NCBI GenBank assembly: GCA_023846275.1
Contig: CM043868.1
Span: forward strand, 9,567,653-9,631,652
DNA length: 64,000 nucleotides
Source of the DNA: Vanilla planifolia
Taxonomy: Eukaryota; Streptophyta; Magnoliopsida; Asparagales; Orchidaceae
Direction of reading: 5' to 3'
Positions 1 to 12,774 of this stretch are shown here, piece after piece. Both the position numbers and the translations under genes were made by a program. Numbering within the stretch: position 1 is the stretch's first letter; every line of letters begins with the position of its first letter. The notes below the pieces were generated by a model. It was given only the letters and a program-made list of their open reading frames with translations, had not been told where the DNA came from and did not search any database.

Positions 1-2950
1 TATTTATGCCAAATTTTCTAAAACATTAAGTTGTGAATTGTGGAGTAGGATCACTAAATTTGCTATTAACTAGAATGCATTATAGCTAATGGGGGGAAAC
101 TTCAATGTTAAAGAATCAATAAAAGAATACACATTAGCATCAACTTCTAATATTGTAGTAACAAATGAGTTTGATGACTACATCAGCCAATGTAGGTATT
201 TAAGATTTTATTTAAGGGCTCTCCTTTCACTTGGGTAGGTGAAAGAAAGGATAAATGTGCCTGAAAGTGTTTAGATAAGGTCTTGGTAAACAAATAGTGA
301 TTGGATAGCATCCTAACCATAATTATTGAGCACTTGTGTTGGATAGGGTCAGACCACTCTCTCTTACTACATACAACTAAGAATTTTTTTGGCTTGAGGC
401 AATTTAAATTCCAAATCATGTAGGCATCACATCTTAGTCTATATAGCTTAATAAAAAGCAATTAGACAAGTCTTGCTCATTTAAATAGCTTGAAAGCCTT
501 AGCATTCAAGATTAAATGACTAAAGTGCTATAAAAAGTAATAAAAAACACATTTGGAAACATTTTTGAAAATATTAAAAGTGCTAAAGAGGAATTTTGGG
601 TCAGAGAAAAGCTATTTTCAAAAATGGTTTAAAAGAAGATAAGATGAGACTTCATTTAGCTACCCAACAACTCATGGATGAGCTAAAAAATGAAGAAACC
701 TACTTGTGCTAGAACGTAAGGGCTAAATGGCTAACTAATGGTGAAAGAAACACAAAATTTCATATCATTAAAAAAGATAAGAGAACTAAACTCCACATTA
801 TTAAGGTTAAGGAGAAGAATAATATAAAGGCCTTGAGTCAAGAAGAGCTATAAAATATTGTTGTTCAATGTTTTCAAGAACTTATAGCTAGAAAGTAGAC
901 TATTATTCATGATAAGTCATTAAACCATATCTCATAACTTATTTCATAAGAGGATATTCATTTTTTTTATAAAAATGTGAATCTAGAGAAAATTTATCAA
1001 GTGATATTTCAATTGGATAAGCAAAGTGTTGTAGCTCTAAATAGATTTAATGGTGCATTTTTCACTATTTACTAGAACATCATTACTTTAGATGTTAAGA
1101 ATATGATAAAGGAATTCATGATATATGGTGTTATCCCCAAAAGGGATTTTGAGCTCTCATATAGTTTTCATTCCAGAGCTCAATAATTTAGACACCTTTT
1201 AGGATTTCAGGCCTATATGTACTATTAATTTTGTTGTAAGATTTCTAAGTAAGCTCTTAACAAACAAATTGAAACATCTTCTAAAAAAATTATTTTACTA
1301 GAGTAGACTAGTTTCATTAAAGATAGGAAAATGATTGATAATATTTCAATTACTCAAGAATTAGTGGCTTCATTAAACAAGAAACTTGAGAGAAACTAAA
1401 TAATAAAATTAGACATTTAAAATACTTTTAATATTTCATGGTTTAAAGTGCTATATAAATTTATTTTTTTAGTGAATTTCAATTTGTAGTTAAAAATATC
1501 ATCAATAACACGTGGATATCTATTATGATTAATAGATCTCTACATGGGTTCTTTCAACCACAAAAGGGCTTATATGTAACCTTATTTTCTTGCTCCTAAT
1601 TTATCATTATAATAGAACTCTTCACTTGAATCTTAAAATAGAGCTTCAACAATAAGGCAATAATATATTACATCATAATAAGGGATACACCACTAATAAC
1701 ACATCTCAGCTATGTAGATAACTTCATAATCTTTAGTAGAGGATATTTAAGGTCCTTAAAAGGTATTCACAAGAACCTTGAATCTTTTTCAACAAACCTT
1801 AGACAAGCAATTATATAGGAAAAATGCAAATTTTATGTATTAAGAAAGTTGAAAGCATTTATAAGTTGAAGACTTGAAAACACATTATGATTTAAGGAAG
1901 GTTTAATCATGATAACCTATTTGGGGTGCCCAATATACAACTATAGAAAGAAGTCAATACATTTCTAACAGTTAGTAGAAAAATTGCAAAAGAACATAGC
2001 TGGTTGGAAGAAGAAGTTGAGACATATTAATAGTCATTAAGAATATACTAAATTAGATCCCAATATATGCACTAATGCTTTTTCTCTCTCCAATTTAAAT
2101 ACATAAGAGGCTACAAAAGTTAATGAATGCCTTCTTTATGGGAGATTTGGAAAGCAATCACAAATATCACAAGACCAAATGAGAAAAAAATAAGCCAACT
2201 TTTGAGAAAAATGAACTTGGCATAAGGAAGCCAGATGATGTTTCTTTGGCCTATTCAATTAATCAAATCTAGAAAATGCTATTTGCCCAACTTTAAGTGG
2301 AACATATAAAGGTTAAATACTAGAATAGGAAGCACACATAAATCATATTAGAAATATAGAGGAATATTAAAGACATAAGGGATTTAGTCTCAACTCTAGT
2401 GCATAAATGATCTATAAATAATAAAGTTTGTTGAACTTTAAAAAATGATGACATATTCATAATCAAATCTAACTAGAATGTTATTAAGAGAAAGAGTTTT
2501 AAGAGAACCACTAGGAAAATAATTTGGAATGAGAAATATCCCACCAAAATGTCGATCCTTGTTTGGTGAATACTTAACTATGTACCCTTTTTTAGATCAG
2601 TAAAAAAAATTACATATTTAGCATGCTTGCAAGTGCCCTCATTGTTTTAATGAGGATAACCTAGATCATTGCACAACATCTTTGGTCATTCTATGGTATA
2701 GCTTTAGATAATCATGTCAAGGTAGATTAATTAATTGTATATCTTCTAAATCAATGGTGACAAAGTATCAATGGTAGCTTAGCAAATTGGGAAGTTATGA
2801 ATCTTAATTTGCTCTTAATATGCTAGCACATATGGAAAGATAAAACCAAAAAGATATATGATAAAATTATTGAATCAAAATGACAAATAATTGAGAGCAT
2901 TAATTGGCAAATCATGACCATTTTTAGAGCTTTTTTATTGATTCAAACAC
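1..2950 (+). mobile_element. Decayed L1-type LINE, 5' end cut by window edge
   Basis: Remnant of a non-LTR retrotransposon ORF2 with many stops and frameshifts, readable on the plus strand when frames are switched. Around 200-330 it gives an endonuclease C-terminus (GSPFTWVGERKDKC then LDKVLVNK). Around 725-790 it gives the linker motif NGERNTKFHIIKKDK. At about 1200-1390 it gives the reverse transcriptase core (DFRPICTINFV, LLTNKLKHLLKK, then SFIKDRKMIDNISITQE). Near 1690-1740 it gives the active-site box as THLSYVDNFIIFSRG, where the usual YADD/YVDD has become YVDN. Around 2530-2700 there is a C-terminal zinc-finger-like stretch (KCPHCFNEDNLDHC). This domain order is that of plant L1-like LINEs. 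The element is dead. Its 3' end is not sharply defined and I saw no clear poly-A tail. Confidence 0.85.
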
Positions 2951-5075
2951 AATAAATAGAACATATTTTGGTACAATTTAGCTTACTTTCACCTTTTTAA
3001 GGAAAATTAACATTTTTGAGGAACTCTTATAGATTCCCCCAATACATATAATTAAAGTGAATATTCATGGAATTTATAAGAAAAAACAAACAAAAGTTGT
3101 AGTTCTAATTTGTGATAGACATTCCAATGTGCTTTGGTTCTTTGTTGCACTAGGTATACTTTACTCAACATTGTAATGTATACTTTACTCAACATTGTAA
3201 TTAGCTATTTTTGACATCAAAAGAGTTTACAATGGTGTCTTGATCAATAATCTCTGAGGTAATCATTGATTTATAATTCTCTAACATAATTAAAATGATA
3301 TCAAGTATCATAGCTCTACATTAGACTATTATAGATAGTATTTAGTAGATTAAGCAAATGGAAAAACATGCTCAAATTGTTTTGAATTGAATTAAAAATG
3401 AGAAAAAATAAAGCTATGAGTGCTTTAGCTAAAACTATTAGCAAACAAGTTGGTAAAGAAATTATCCTAATTGACAGCTAAAAGGCCATCATAACTACTA
3501 TATTTGTAGCTCGTACAAGATTCTCAACATGAATGTACAAGATGATTTGAATGAAGACACTCAAACTCAATAATCGAGCTCAATTGGTTCTACCTAAGTC
3601 TAATATGTTGGCATTCATCACACTATATGTTTTTAAAATTCATAGTCTCTCACCAATGTTTTGTGTCCCCATTATATTATTATGATAATAATTTGTTTTA
3701 TTATGTAGGCACCTATTTGGGTAATATTCATTTTGAAGGGTCAAACAAGGACACAAATTAGAAGTTATTGTTATTTCACTCATTCACTATAGCTTATGAT
3801 TTGCTTTAGCACAATCCATAAACTGAATGATGGATCTAAACTATTCATTTTAGTACATTATCAAACTTGGATGACTCCATTATCATATTTCAATGGCATG
3901 TAGTTGGTATTATTTCAAATAACTACTCTTTGGATTGATATGATGTAGAGCATTAGACATGTTTGTGTACACTTGTTTTTATATGATGCTAGCCCTAGCT
4001 CAATTGCATAGGTGTGACTTAACTAACCTCTACTATACGCATCATACACTTGGTTTGGTAATAACATAGTATGGTTGTCTAGTTTGGCAGCTCCTCTAAT
4101 TTAGAAAACTATATCATTGAACTTTAATGACAACTCATTAGTATTATTTAAATTACTAGCTTGTTAAATTGACACAAGGCCGAGCTTCTTCTCACATCAG
4201 ATATGTACATCAATGTAACTCTTTTAACTATCTCATACATGTACAATGTCAACAACTTGCTTCATCATTTTTATGTGGTCATCACTACCCATGCACGATA
4301 TGCCACAACCCTTTTGTCATCTATTTCATGTGTTTAATAATGTAGTCCTTATAATGTTTTTGATGTCAATAAAATAGTTTTAAAACAAAGACTCAACTTT
4401 TATCTGAACATTTGGGATAAAATCAAACTAGCCATTGAGAGTCATTTAAGCAATCTGAATAACTAGATAGATTGTATGTTAATAAGGATGTAATGCACGT
4501 TGGTCACTAGATTAGGAAAAAGTAGTATTGTGTTCCTTTTATCTAACTTATGGACGTCTCCATTTGACTTAATGCTCAATATATGAATAATAATGTACCA
4601 TCTATTATTCTCAAGTTGGTGTGCACTTCACCAAATTTTTCTTTAGATGTTGACACTAAATGGTTGTACTACACATGAATCTTGGTTAAGGATTGCCTAA
4701 TTAAAGCTTACCTTATGTTTCATCAACATACTCTATGTATAAGATATTATATATTAGATTGACATATAATATGTCTTATACAAAATTTTGACCCTTTCAA
4801 AATCTTTTAGAAGGCATAACTTAACATATGATAATACATGAATTACTTTTAAAAAATATTGCACAAATCATATTTAAATTTGAAAGTACTGCTCAATCAT
4901 TTTTCTAAGTATGAATGAATAATTCAAAAAACATAGGTACTTTAAGGCTTTATGAACCATTTAACAAAATTAATTTTTTTTGCATAATTCTTGCACCATC
5001 CTCATCTAATTATAGTTAATATGATTAACCTAAGAAAAATGTAGCTTTGATCATCACTAGGTTAATTCATGAGGT
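2951..5075. other. AT-rich intergenic DNA, no gene seen
   Basis: No open frame of coding character was found on either strand. A small perfect tandem repeat lies at 3155-3202 and is listed separately. The rest is low-complexity AT-rich sequence, possibly older retroelement debris. Confidence 0.6.
3155..3202. repeat. 24-bp unit repeated twice in tandem
   Basis: A 24-bp unit beginning tatactttactcaacattg occurs at 3155-3178 and again at 3179-3202 with almost no change. It is a local duplication with no evident function. Confidence 0.9.
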
Positions 5076-5745
5076 TGAAGGAAATGAGCATGCAAGAAGT
5101 CATACATTTAACATTTCATTTGCATTTTTACACCATATCATGATAAGCACATGGTTAAATTTGGCAATATTATTAATTTTAGGTGACCTTGATTATGTAT
5201 CTATTCAAGTGAAGTTAGATTATGCTTGTATTTCTTGAAAGCTCATGTAATTTCTTGTAGAGCCTACCTTGGGTTATTAATAGTGTGGAGGGATGATTCT
5301 TACTTTGAACTATTATAGTGTGGAGGGAAGTTGTATATTCCTTACTGATAATAATGTGGAGAGAAGTACACATCTTTGGGCATTAAAAATATGGAAAGTG
5401 ATTTTGGTTCAAACCTTATTAAGGCCTAAGAATTTGAATGATTGATATGTAGAAAAACCTCAAGTATAAAAGGTCTCTCCATGGCTATGACAAAAGAGGG
5501 GATTAAAGGATTAAGCTTAAGCTAGTTGGGTCAAGGGTGGATGTAGACTCATTGGATAGAAGCCAAACCAATTTAAATTGTATTATGTCCTTTCATTAAC
5601 ACATTTCTTATACTTTACACTTTTGACTCAAGTTTTAAATACACTAATTTATTGTGTGAGTTTGAAGTTGGATGTTGGAAATAAAATACTTAGATTGCAT
5701 TATCAAAAGTTTTAAAACCAATTCAATTCCCACCCACTTGATGTG
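5076..5745 (+). mobile_element. Copia-type LTR fragment (probable solo LTR)
   Basis: The stretch has the layout of a plant Copia LTR. There is a TATA box with start region (aagtataaaaggtctctcc, about 5461-5480). About 50-110 bp later comes the usual GGATGTAG...AGCCAAACCA block (about 5540-5575). It finishes with an AATTCAATTCCCACCCAC-type end (about 5725-5742). Bases 5076-5488 match 24706-25086. No gag or pol lies beside it, so it is probably a solo LTR or an LTR fragment. The exact TG...CA termini could not be fixed. The 63-codon frame at 5047-5238 is LTR sequence, not a gene. Confidence 0.6.
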
Positions 5746-6564
5746 CTTTGTGGACAACATATTCATTTTCCTTTATAACAATTTAGGCATTTAAGTTAAT
5801 AATTCTAATCATTCTTTAATGTATTCTAGTGATATGACATTTGCATGTAGGAGTGAAAAAGTAGATGTGCAACTAACTCTTGATCAAATAAAGGTAAGCC
5901 ATGCTTTAATCTCCTACATAAGATTTTAAATCTTTTTAGTTTAGTTGTCTTGATCATGAACTTATGTTTTATGTCTTCCTTAGAGTTCCACATCATGTGT
6001 TCTACTTTCTTGATCTAGTTGGTATCATCACTTTCAATGTCATGACCAAATTCCTTTCTACTCTATAAGATGTAGATGATTTTCTTTTATCTATCTTATT
6101 TTTAACCTAAAAATCATTCATTATATAAATAACTAGATCCAAAAAGAGTAACTTTAATACTTTGTTATACATCAAAATCACATGTGGACATTTTCCTAAT
6201 GTAACAATTACCTCATTTTGATAATGAAAAATATTTACATATAGAAAATAAATATTGATCAATAAATTTTTTTATAATGAGATAAAATATTTTCCAAAAA
6301 ATTAATATTGAACTCACATGCAAATTATTATATGTTAAGATGTTAGAGAACTAACTTTGCATGAAGATGTTTCATCTCTTCCCCTTTGTCAAATCATCCC
6401 GTTAATCTTCCATATCTCGTCCCTTTTATTAATGAAAATAACTTAGTAATATACTCACATACTATTCCCTTTTTGTTATCATCAAAGTGGAAAAATCATT
6501 AAATTTGTATACACGCCTTCTTTGTAATCAATAAACATGGAAAATGAAAATGTATGTAGTTTTT
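5746..6564. other. AT-rich spacer, no gene seen
   Basis: The DNA between the Copia-type LTR and the long repeat is AT-rich, with no supported coding frame, RNA gene or recognisable element. Confidence 0.55.
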
Positions 6565-9043
6565 TCATATAGAATAATATGAAAAAAGTATGGATGTCAA
6601 AATTATTTTTTATATAGACTAATGTGAAATGTATATGTAGAGAAAACATTGAATTTTGCATCTCATATGACTATTCATGTTTTTAAACTCAAAAAAGTTA
6701 TCTTTGTTATAACATATGCTTAGTTTATGGCATGAAATTGTAAATAGTTTTCTCTTAGATGAGGTTTTACAAAAGGAAGTTCATATTATTAGTTTTATTA
6801 AGAACAATGATGGAAAAATCACATGGTATAAATCCATGTAGATGTTTATAACTTGGTTGTTTTAATGAATCTCAAAATAAGTTGTCAAGTCTATGAATTG
6901 TATATGATTTGTGTGCTTAATTTCTTTATTGTACCACAAATTATGTTATTAGAGGATGTCATCTTCATTATCCAAGTGATATGCAATATAATTATTGAAA
7001 AAATTGGTGTGGAGAAGAAAATATTGGTATGCCAATGAGCTCTTTTATAGAGTTCAATCAAGATGAAAAGGGAAATTGGTAGATATCAAGTTGATCAATA
7101 ATCTTTCTAAAAACTTGTTGAAACCCCCATAGAATTTAATCATAGACTTGATAATGCTTCCTAATAGATAAAAATCTTCATCAAAAACTTGGAAAAAATA
7201 TTGACTTATTACACTCTAGACTATATACATTTTAGCAATGAGAGTTGTAAGTTAGGTTACTCATAGTTCTAATGAATCATAATGTAATATGTAGAATTTT
7301 ACTAAAAGGATGCCAAGCAATGGATCACATTTAATGGAAGCAAAAAATTAAGTCTTTAAATTAAAACTTTTTAGTTTTATCTTCTCCTTCTTTGTGATAA
7401 AAGGCATTCGTGATGAGAAGGCCCCCTTCCCTTAGAAGTTCCTTGGAGTAGACATTAAAATTGTTTGCCTTGATGATTGTTTTCACCTTTTGAATTCATT
7501 TGTTTTATGAGATACACAAAACATAGCTAGTTAAACAATGATAGGTCATTAACAAAATTAATATTAAAGACATCATAAATATTTTCAATGTGAATCATAG
7601 GGAATAGTTCATATTATGTAGGAAGGATGTTAATTCTTGATTCTTATACTCTTTCATCTCTTTGGAAGCAATAATCTTGTCCCAAATATTTTTATGTATA
7701 TCTACTTAGTACATTTTCTAATTATTGATGCACAATATCAACACATAATTGTCTTGATATTCAATTGAACAAATTTTATTTTATGTTATTCCTAATAAAA
7801 AAAATAAAATAGAGTTATCCTTTTTAGAATTTTATTTAGAGTGGTATATCTTACCAGGATAAGATTTCGCATTAAAAAGACAAATGATTATAAGTAATTG
7901 TTTATTATCAATTTTTGAAATTCAAAGAGCACTTTGTCAAAAAGAGGGGGCTTATTAATAGATTGGCCTTAAGGTGTGGAGGTTTCAAGCATGTGGGTTT
8001 TTCATGAATCTAATGTCTAGGTTTACTTTGTAGTCCTTGATTTGATCTTAACTGTTTTTGTATTTAGCCTTTAAGTTAGGTTGGTGGATATATTGATTTG
8101 ATGTTTTGCAAAACTATAATTCTTAGAGTGATAGCAAAGGCATAATGCAATAAATTTTAAGAAAGTAATCAATAAATCACATCAAATTTTGGTGTTTTTA
8201 CCTTCAATCCAATTTACATCTACCACAAAACTCCTATTACATCTTCAAATAATGCTCTTATTTCATGTTCAAATTGTGTTACCATATGGATTGTTAAGAG
8301 ATGGCGTTATTTGAGGATATAAGTTAATTTTAGTGATTTCTGAGAGAGATGTTCCATTTATAAATCATCCTCCCTTAAGGCTACTTCATTAGACTCCCCT
8401 CAATGCATCTCATAAGGAAGACCTTGTTATATTGAAAATCTCAACATCTCTTAAGAGACAATCAAGACAAAACCAAGTTTTTTAAATTTAATGAGAATCA
8501 TGGTTATGCCACCTCTGAATGTTGAGCTTGAAAATATTTGATAAAAAGATTGTTGAGGGAGGGTCAACCTCAAGAGTATTAAGCTACAAAGGATAATCTT
8601 TTACTTTTGTTAACTCTCAAAATCTCGAGGTTAAAAATTGTACTCTTTCTTAGGATTAGTCTATCTAAATAAGTTCACCCATTAAGTGTCATGTACATGG
8701 GAAAGGCACCATGAAGCATCATTCATGTAATTTTTGGAGGATATCCCAAATGAGGTTATAACTTATGTCAAATTTAAATAAGTTTTATACCACCACACTA
8801 GATTCAAGTCATACACAAAAGTTATACAACATAAAATGCTTCGTAAATGAGATGATGGAAGATATCCAACAAAAAAAAAAATACAAAAGCTTAGCTAGAT
8901 TTGACAATAAAAATTAAAATTGAAGTTTTCTCAATAATAAGAACAATAAGAGACACAACATTGTTGTTGAGATTACATTGCTAGGCTCAGAATTTTGTAA
9001 GATTTTGATAGTAAAAGACTCCAAAATAGTTCTTTGATTGTGT
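6565..9043. repeat. Long direct repeat, copy A (5' side of SLY1)
   Basis: About 2.48 kb that is collinear with 12775-15225, in the same orientation and with only small indels. Landmarks shared by both copies include ttaggttac at about 7250 and 13420, the stretch cttctccttctttgtgataa at 7381 and 13550, gagagagatgt/aggtt at about 8341 and 14525, and the right end ttctttgattgtgt at 9030 and 15212. A weaker match (acattaaaatctttctc against acattacaatctctctc) may carry the similarity about 20 bases further. Both strands are full of stops. I could not recognise a protein, LTR termini or a terminal inverted repeat, so the nature of the repeat is open. Confidence 0.9.
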
Positions 9044-9296
9044 GGCACATTAAAATCTTTCTCAAACACATCCCAACTGTTATAATAGAATGGCCGATCA
9101 CGGTCTTGCCCAATTTCCATCATAACTTTCATTTACGCCACCTCATAGATCCAATTATTTCATCGGAGTGGCTGATCTCCTCCCTCCCATATTCGACTCT
9201 CCTCGTCTCATCCAGATTTCAACACCGAATTAAACTTGAGTTGTCTCCGTCTCGTTTAATCTCTCAATCCAGAATAGCTGTTGCTACTCGGTTTCT
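9044..9296 (+). promoter_or_regulatory. SLY1 upstream region with possible core promoter
   Basis: This 253-bp stretch lies between the end of the long repeat and the SLY1 start codon. It is clearly richer in GC and CT than its surroundings (cctcccatattcgactctcc and similar tracts around 9178-9270), typical of a plant 5' UTR and proximal promoter. A TATA-like tataat occurs at 9081-9086, about 216 bp before the ATG. The transcription start is not visible from sequence. If the repeat boundary is correct, little unique promoter sequence remains, and elements inside repeat copy A may contribute. Confidence 0.4.
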
Positions 9297-11267
9297 ATGG
9301 CGCTGAATCTACGGCAGAAACAAACGAGTAAGTCTTCGTTCTCCAGCTTTAATCTTCGCCTCTTCACCTCTTTCTTTTTTCTCTCACTCTCCTCAATTTT
9401 ATCCCATCTTTTAGCCTGGATAATCCGAATGCTGAATCTGAACCAGCCTCCAAACCCTGGCGGCGCCAACACCATCTCTGGCGCTTCTACCGAAGAGATC
9501 TACAAGATCCTCATTCACGATCGCTTCTGCCTTGACATCCTTTCTACGCTGATCCACGTCAAGGACCTCCGCAAGCACGGAATCACCCTTTACTACGTCA
9601 TTGATAAACAGCGGCAGATCGTCCCTGATGTCCCGGCAATCTACTTCGTCCAGCCTACGCAGGAAAACATCGCAAGGATCGTTGCCGACGCTTCCCGCGG
9701 TCTCTACGATAGCTTCCATCTTAACTTCTCCTCGTCCCTCCCTCGCCCCCTTCTTGAGGAGCTCGCTTCTGGGGCTCTAAGAGCCAATGCTGTTGATCGA
9801 ATTTCCAAGATCTATGATCAGTATCTAGAATTTGTAACGCTTGAGGAGAATCTCTTCTCCTTGGCACAGCACGATATCTATGTCCAGCTCAACGACCCAT
9901 CGGCTGGAGACCAAGAGATCCAAGGCATCGTGGAGAAAATTACCGGTGGGTTATTCTGTGTTTTGGCTACGCTCGGGGTTGTGCCAATTATCCGGTGTGC
10001 TGTCGGCGGCCCCGCTCAAATGGTGGCGGAGGCTCTTGACTTACGCCTGCGTGATCACTTAGGGATCAAGAATAATCTATTTTCTGAAAGTGGTGGCCTT
10101 GCCAGTTCATTCCAGAGGCCAATTCTCTGTTTATTTGATCGAAATTTTGAACTTTCTGTTGGTGTGCAGCACGACTGGAGTTACCGGCCATTGGTACATG
10201 ATGTGCTTGGAATGAAGCTCAATAAGATTAGCGTGCAGGGGGAAAAATCTCTTATCAAATCTTACGTGTTAGATGATTCTGATCCATTTTGGGTTTCAAA
10301 CAGCTGGTCGCCATTTGAGAAGATTGCATTGGAGATTGATGCGCAGCTCAACAAATATAAGCAGGATGTTGAGGAGGTAAACCGGCGTACAGGTGGTCAG
10401 GTGGGAGCTGAGTTTGATGGCACTGATTTAATTGGGAACACAAGGAACTTGATGAATGCTGTCAACTCGCTGCCAGAGCTAACCGAGAGGAAGAAAATGA
10501 TTGACAAGCATACCAACATAGCTACAGTGCTGTTGGGTGAGATCAAGAATAGGGGTTTGGATTCCTATTGCAATTTAGAAGGGGACATGTTAAACAAAGG
10601 CAGTATTGATAAAAATCAGCTTCTTAGTCAACTTAGAGAGAGGGGTACTAAAGAGGATAAGCTTAGACTTGCCATCACATACCTCCTTTCTATGGAGACA
10701 ACTCCATCATCAGAACTTGAATCCATAGAAGCAGCTTTGAGGGAGTTGGATATAGATATGTATGCTTTTCAATATGTAAAGAAGATTAAATCTTTGAACA
10801 TGTCATTGAATTCCGCTGCAGCTTCTGCCAGCAAAAGCAACATTGTGGATTGGGCTGAGAAACTCTATGGACAATCCTTAAGTGCTGTGACTACAGGTAT
10901 GAAGAATCTGTTAAGTGGAGGAAGACAACTAGCACTTACACGAATAGTTGAAGCACTAATGGAAGGGAAGCCAAACCCTGAGGTTGATTCGTACCTCTTA
11001 TATGATCCTCGTGCACCACGAAATGGTAGTGGAGCTCAATCGAAGGGTCCATTTAAAGAAGGGATTGTATTCATGATAGGTGGGGGGAATTATATGGAGT
11101 ACAGGAGCTTGATGGAGCTGGCACACCGCTCACAACCTACAAAGCATATCATGTATGGTACTACTGAGATTCTTAATGGTGGGGAGTTTGTTGAGCAGCT
11201 TGCTATGTTGGGACAAAAGATGGGATTGGGAAGTAGTGGTATCAATCCAACTCATCGAGGGATGTAA
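9297..11267 (+). CDS. SLY1: SLY1-like Sec1/Munc18 vesicle-fusion protein (one intron)
   Basis: SM-family protein. In this family SLY1 binds the Sed5/SYP31-type syntaxin and promotes SNARE assembly for ER-to-Golgi and intra-Golgi fusion, acting in the cytosol and on Golgi membranes. The unspliced frame has 656 codons, but a phase-1 intron at 9328-9414 (donor A|gtaagt, acceptor ttttag|CC) is predicted. The exons are then 9297-9327 and 9415-11267, giving 627 residues. The spliced N-terminus, MALNLRQKQTTWIIRMLNLN, matches the plant SLY1 start closely. In spliced numbering, HVKDLRKHGITL is at 58-69, VPAIYFVQPT at 83-92 and YDSFHLNFSS at 108-117. The C-terminal FMIGGGNYMEY is at about 563-573 and YGTTEILNGGEFVEQL at about 591-606. 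No frameshift or internal stop interrupts it. Intron retention would insert 29 mostly hydrophobic residues. The gene lies between two ~2.45 kb direct repeats. Identity is very secure; the intron is strongly supported. Confidence 0.96.
   Translation: MALNLRQKQTSKSSFSSFNLRLFTSFFFLSLSSILSHLLAWIIRMLNLNQPPNPGGANTISGASTEEIYKILIHDRFCLDILSTLIHVKDLRKHGITLYYVIDKQRQIVPDVPAIYFVQPTQENIARIVADASRGLYDSFHLNFSSSLPRPLLEELASGALRANAVDRISKIYDQYLEFVTLEENLFSLAQHDIYVQLNDPSAGDQEIQGIVEKITGGLFCVLATLGVVPIIRCAVGGPAQMVAEALDLRLRDHLGIKNNLFSESGGLASSFQRPILCLFDRNFELSVGVQHDWSYRPLVHDVLGMKLNKISVQGEKSLIKSYVLDDSDPFWVSNSWSPFEKIALEIDAQLNKYKQDVEEVNRRTGGQVGAEFDGTDLIGNTRNLMNAVNSLPELTERKKMIDKHTNIATVLLGEIKNRGLDSYCNLEGDMLNKGSIDKNQLLSQLRERGTKEDKLRLAITYLLSMETTPSSELESIEAALRELDIDMYAFQYVKKIKSLNMSLNSAAASASKSNIVDWAEKLYGQSLSAVTTGMKNLLSGGRQLALTRIVEALMEGKPNPEVDSYLLYDPRAPRNGSGAQSKGPFKEGIVFMIGGGNYMEYRSLMELAHRSQPTKHIMYGTTEILNGGEFVEQLAMLGQKMGLGSSGINPTHRGM
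9328..9414 (+). other. SLY1: 87-nt stop-free intron of SLY1
   Basis: It begins with a perfect plant donor (gtaagt) after CAAACGA and ends in a pyrimidine-rich tract with ttttag before CCTGG. It is strongly T/C-rich throughout, unlike the flanking exons. Its length is a multiple of three and it has no in-frame stop, so a gene finder can read straight through it. Removing it joins codon 10 (Thr) to a new ACC codon and restores the WIIRMLNLN stretch at the same distance from Met1 as in Arabidopsis SLY1. The translated intron would be a hydrophobic run that SLY1 proteins lack. Confidence 0.88.
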
Positions 11268-12774
11268 CATTACAAATGTTTTATCTTTTATTTTGAATAG
11301 CTGGGGCCAATATCTCGGAAATCATTGGAAAACTCATCTGTGAACTTATAGAACTCTTGAAGGTTAAACCCACCACAACTTTTTTCAATATTGTTCCAGT
11401 GAATTGTTTGATTACATTGTTACTTTTGTTGTGCTTCTATTGAAAATGTTGTTAATGTATTAATTCAAGCATGCTTTATGCCTTCAAATTTCAACTAGTT
11501 TGCTACATTAATCTTGTGCTATTCTAGAATTTGTTTCCAAAAATTAGGAAGAACCCTTGTCTAAGGATTGGAGGATTTGATACAACCTATGTTAAGATGT
11601 AATGTAGGAGTAATTCCTTGTTTATTGCTAATTGAATCAATGATTAGGTTTCTGTTTTAACTAGAAATCAAGATTCAATTCTTGTTTGTACTAATTTTTG
11701 TTAGATGAAAAATTAGAATCTTGATTGGCAATTTGATATTGTGAGACCTTTAAGAACATAGTTTTGAAGACTTCAAATGAAGTGAATAAAAATGAGTTGA
11801 GATACATTGCAGTTTGAAATCCTTTTGTGGAATCAACTTGTAAACATTTGAAACAAATAACGTTTAGTTACTGAAATTAGAAAATAATGTTTAGTTAGGG
11901 TGAATAAAAAAAAGCTAAACAAAACAAAAGTTGACAAAGGTAAATAGAACTTTGTTTGAAGGTCCACTGAGGCCATCAATGCATGAATCCTTTTGTCTCT
12001 ACTTACTTGCAATTGACCCCTGACCTTCTTTGGTAAGATAGAAAGCCTTTTAAGCTACATAGCTTGCATTGGTCACTTCAAAGACCCCCTCAATGTGTTG
12101 ACCTATTGATTGGCTTTTTAGGAGTGCTTTTTGCCTCAATTTTTGTTACATATTTTAAAAAAATAATTTTAAATCATGTAAGTATATTTCAGTAAAAGTT
12201 AAAATAAATTATAGATTCATCTTAATAATTTATCAAAATTGTACCAAACAATAACTCTTCTTTTTAAAAGTTTCTTCTAACAACATTTTTTTTTTCTCTT
12301 TTCCTATAGAGTTTTTAATCATCAACAATAGCCAACAACTATAGCAAAAGAGAAGTACTGAAAGAAGTCTTGACTATCGAATTCATAATTAAGATGATTT
12401 AAATTCTTATGAATTTTGTAATTTGAGCCTAAATCTGGACTAGAACTTTTAGATACGAGTTTTGAATCCCTATAATGTAGGAAGAATTTATTAATTTCTT
12501 AGAAATGATATTTGAAAATTTTTGCTAGGCTTGATAATCATCTCATTCTAGGAATCATTTGATTTTAAAAAACATGCTAAGTGATCTAGGTTTTATCTTT
12601 ATTTTTAAAAAAAAAGTTAAGCTTGTTGCTAAGTGTTATAATAAAATTTAAGGCATGGATTTTGGAAAACATTTATTTTGTTAGGTAGATTAGAAGCTAT
12701 TTTTTTATAATTGAATTTTTTAAATCATGATAGTATTAAATACTTTAAAATAGTTGTAAAAATTAACTTTCTTA
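11268..12774. other. SLY1 3' region and AT-rich spacer
   Basis: The first few hundred bases probably hold the SLY1 3' UTR, which has T-rich and TTGT-rich stretches. The clearest AATAAA is at about 11785-11790, but nearer degenerate signals are possible. Beyond that I see only AT-rich DNA up to the second long direct repeat. Confidence 0.45.

Noticed and set aside
183..461. 92-codon minus-strand frame at the window start
   Set aside because: It is antisense to the LINE endonuclease remnant.
9297..9414. SLY1 as a 656-residue protein with an N-terminal hydrophobic segment
   Set aside because: The hydrophobic part coincides exactly with a GTAAGT...TTTTAG intron, and SLY1 proteins lack it.
9411..9719. 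102-codon minus-strand frame over the SLY1 5' end
   Set aside because: It is antisense to the conserved SLY1 coding sequence, shows no domain, and arises because that part of SLY1 is GC-richer and has few antisense stops.
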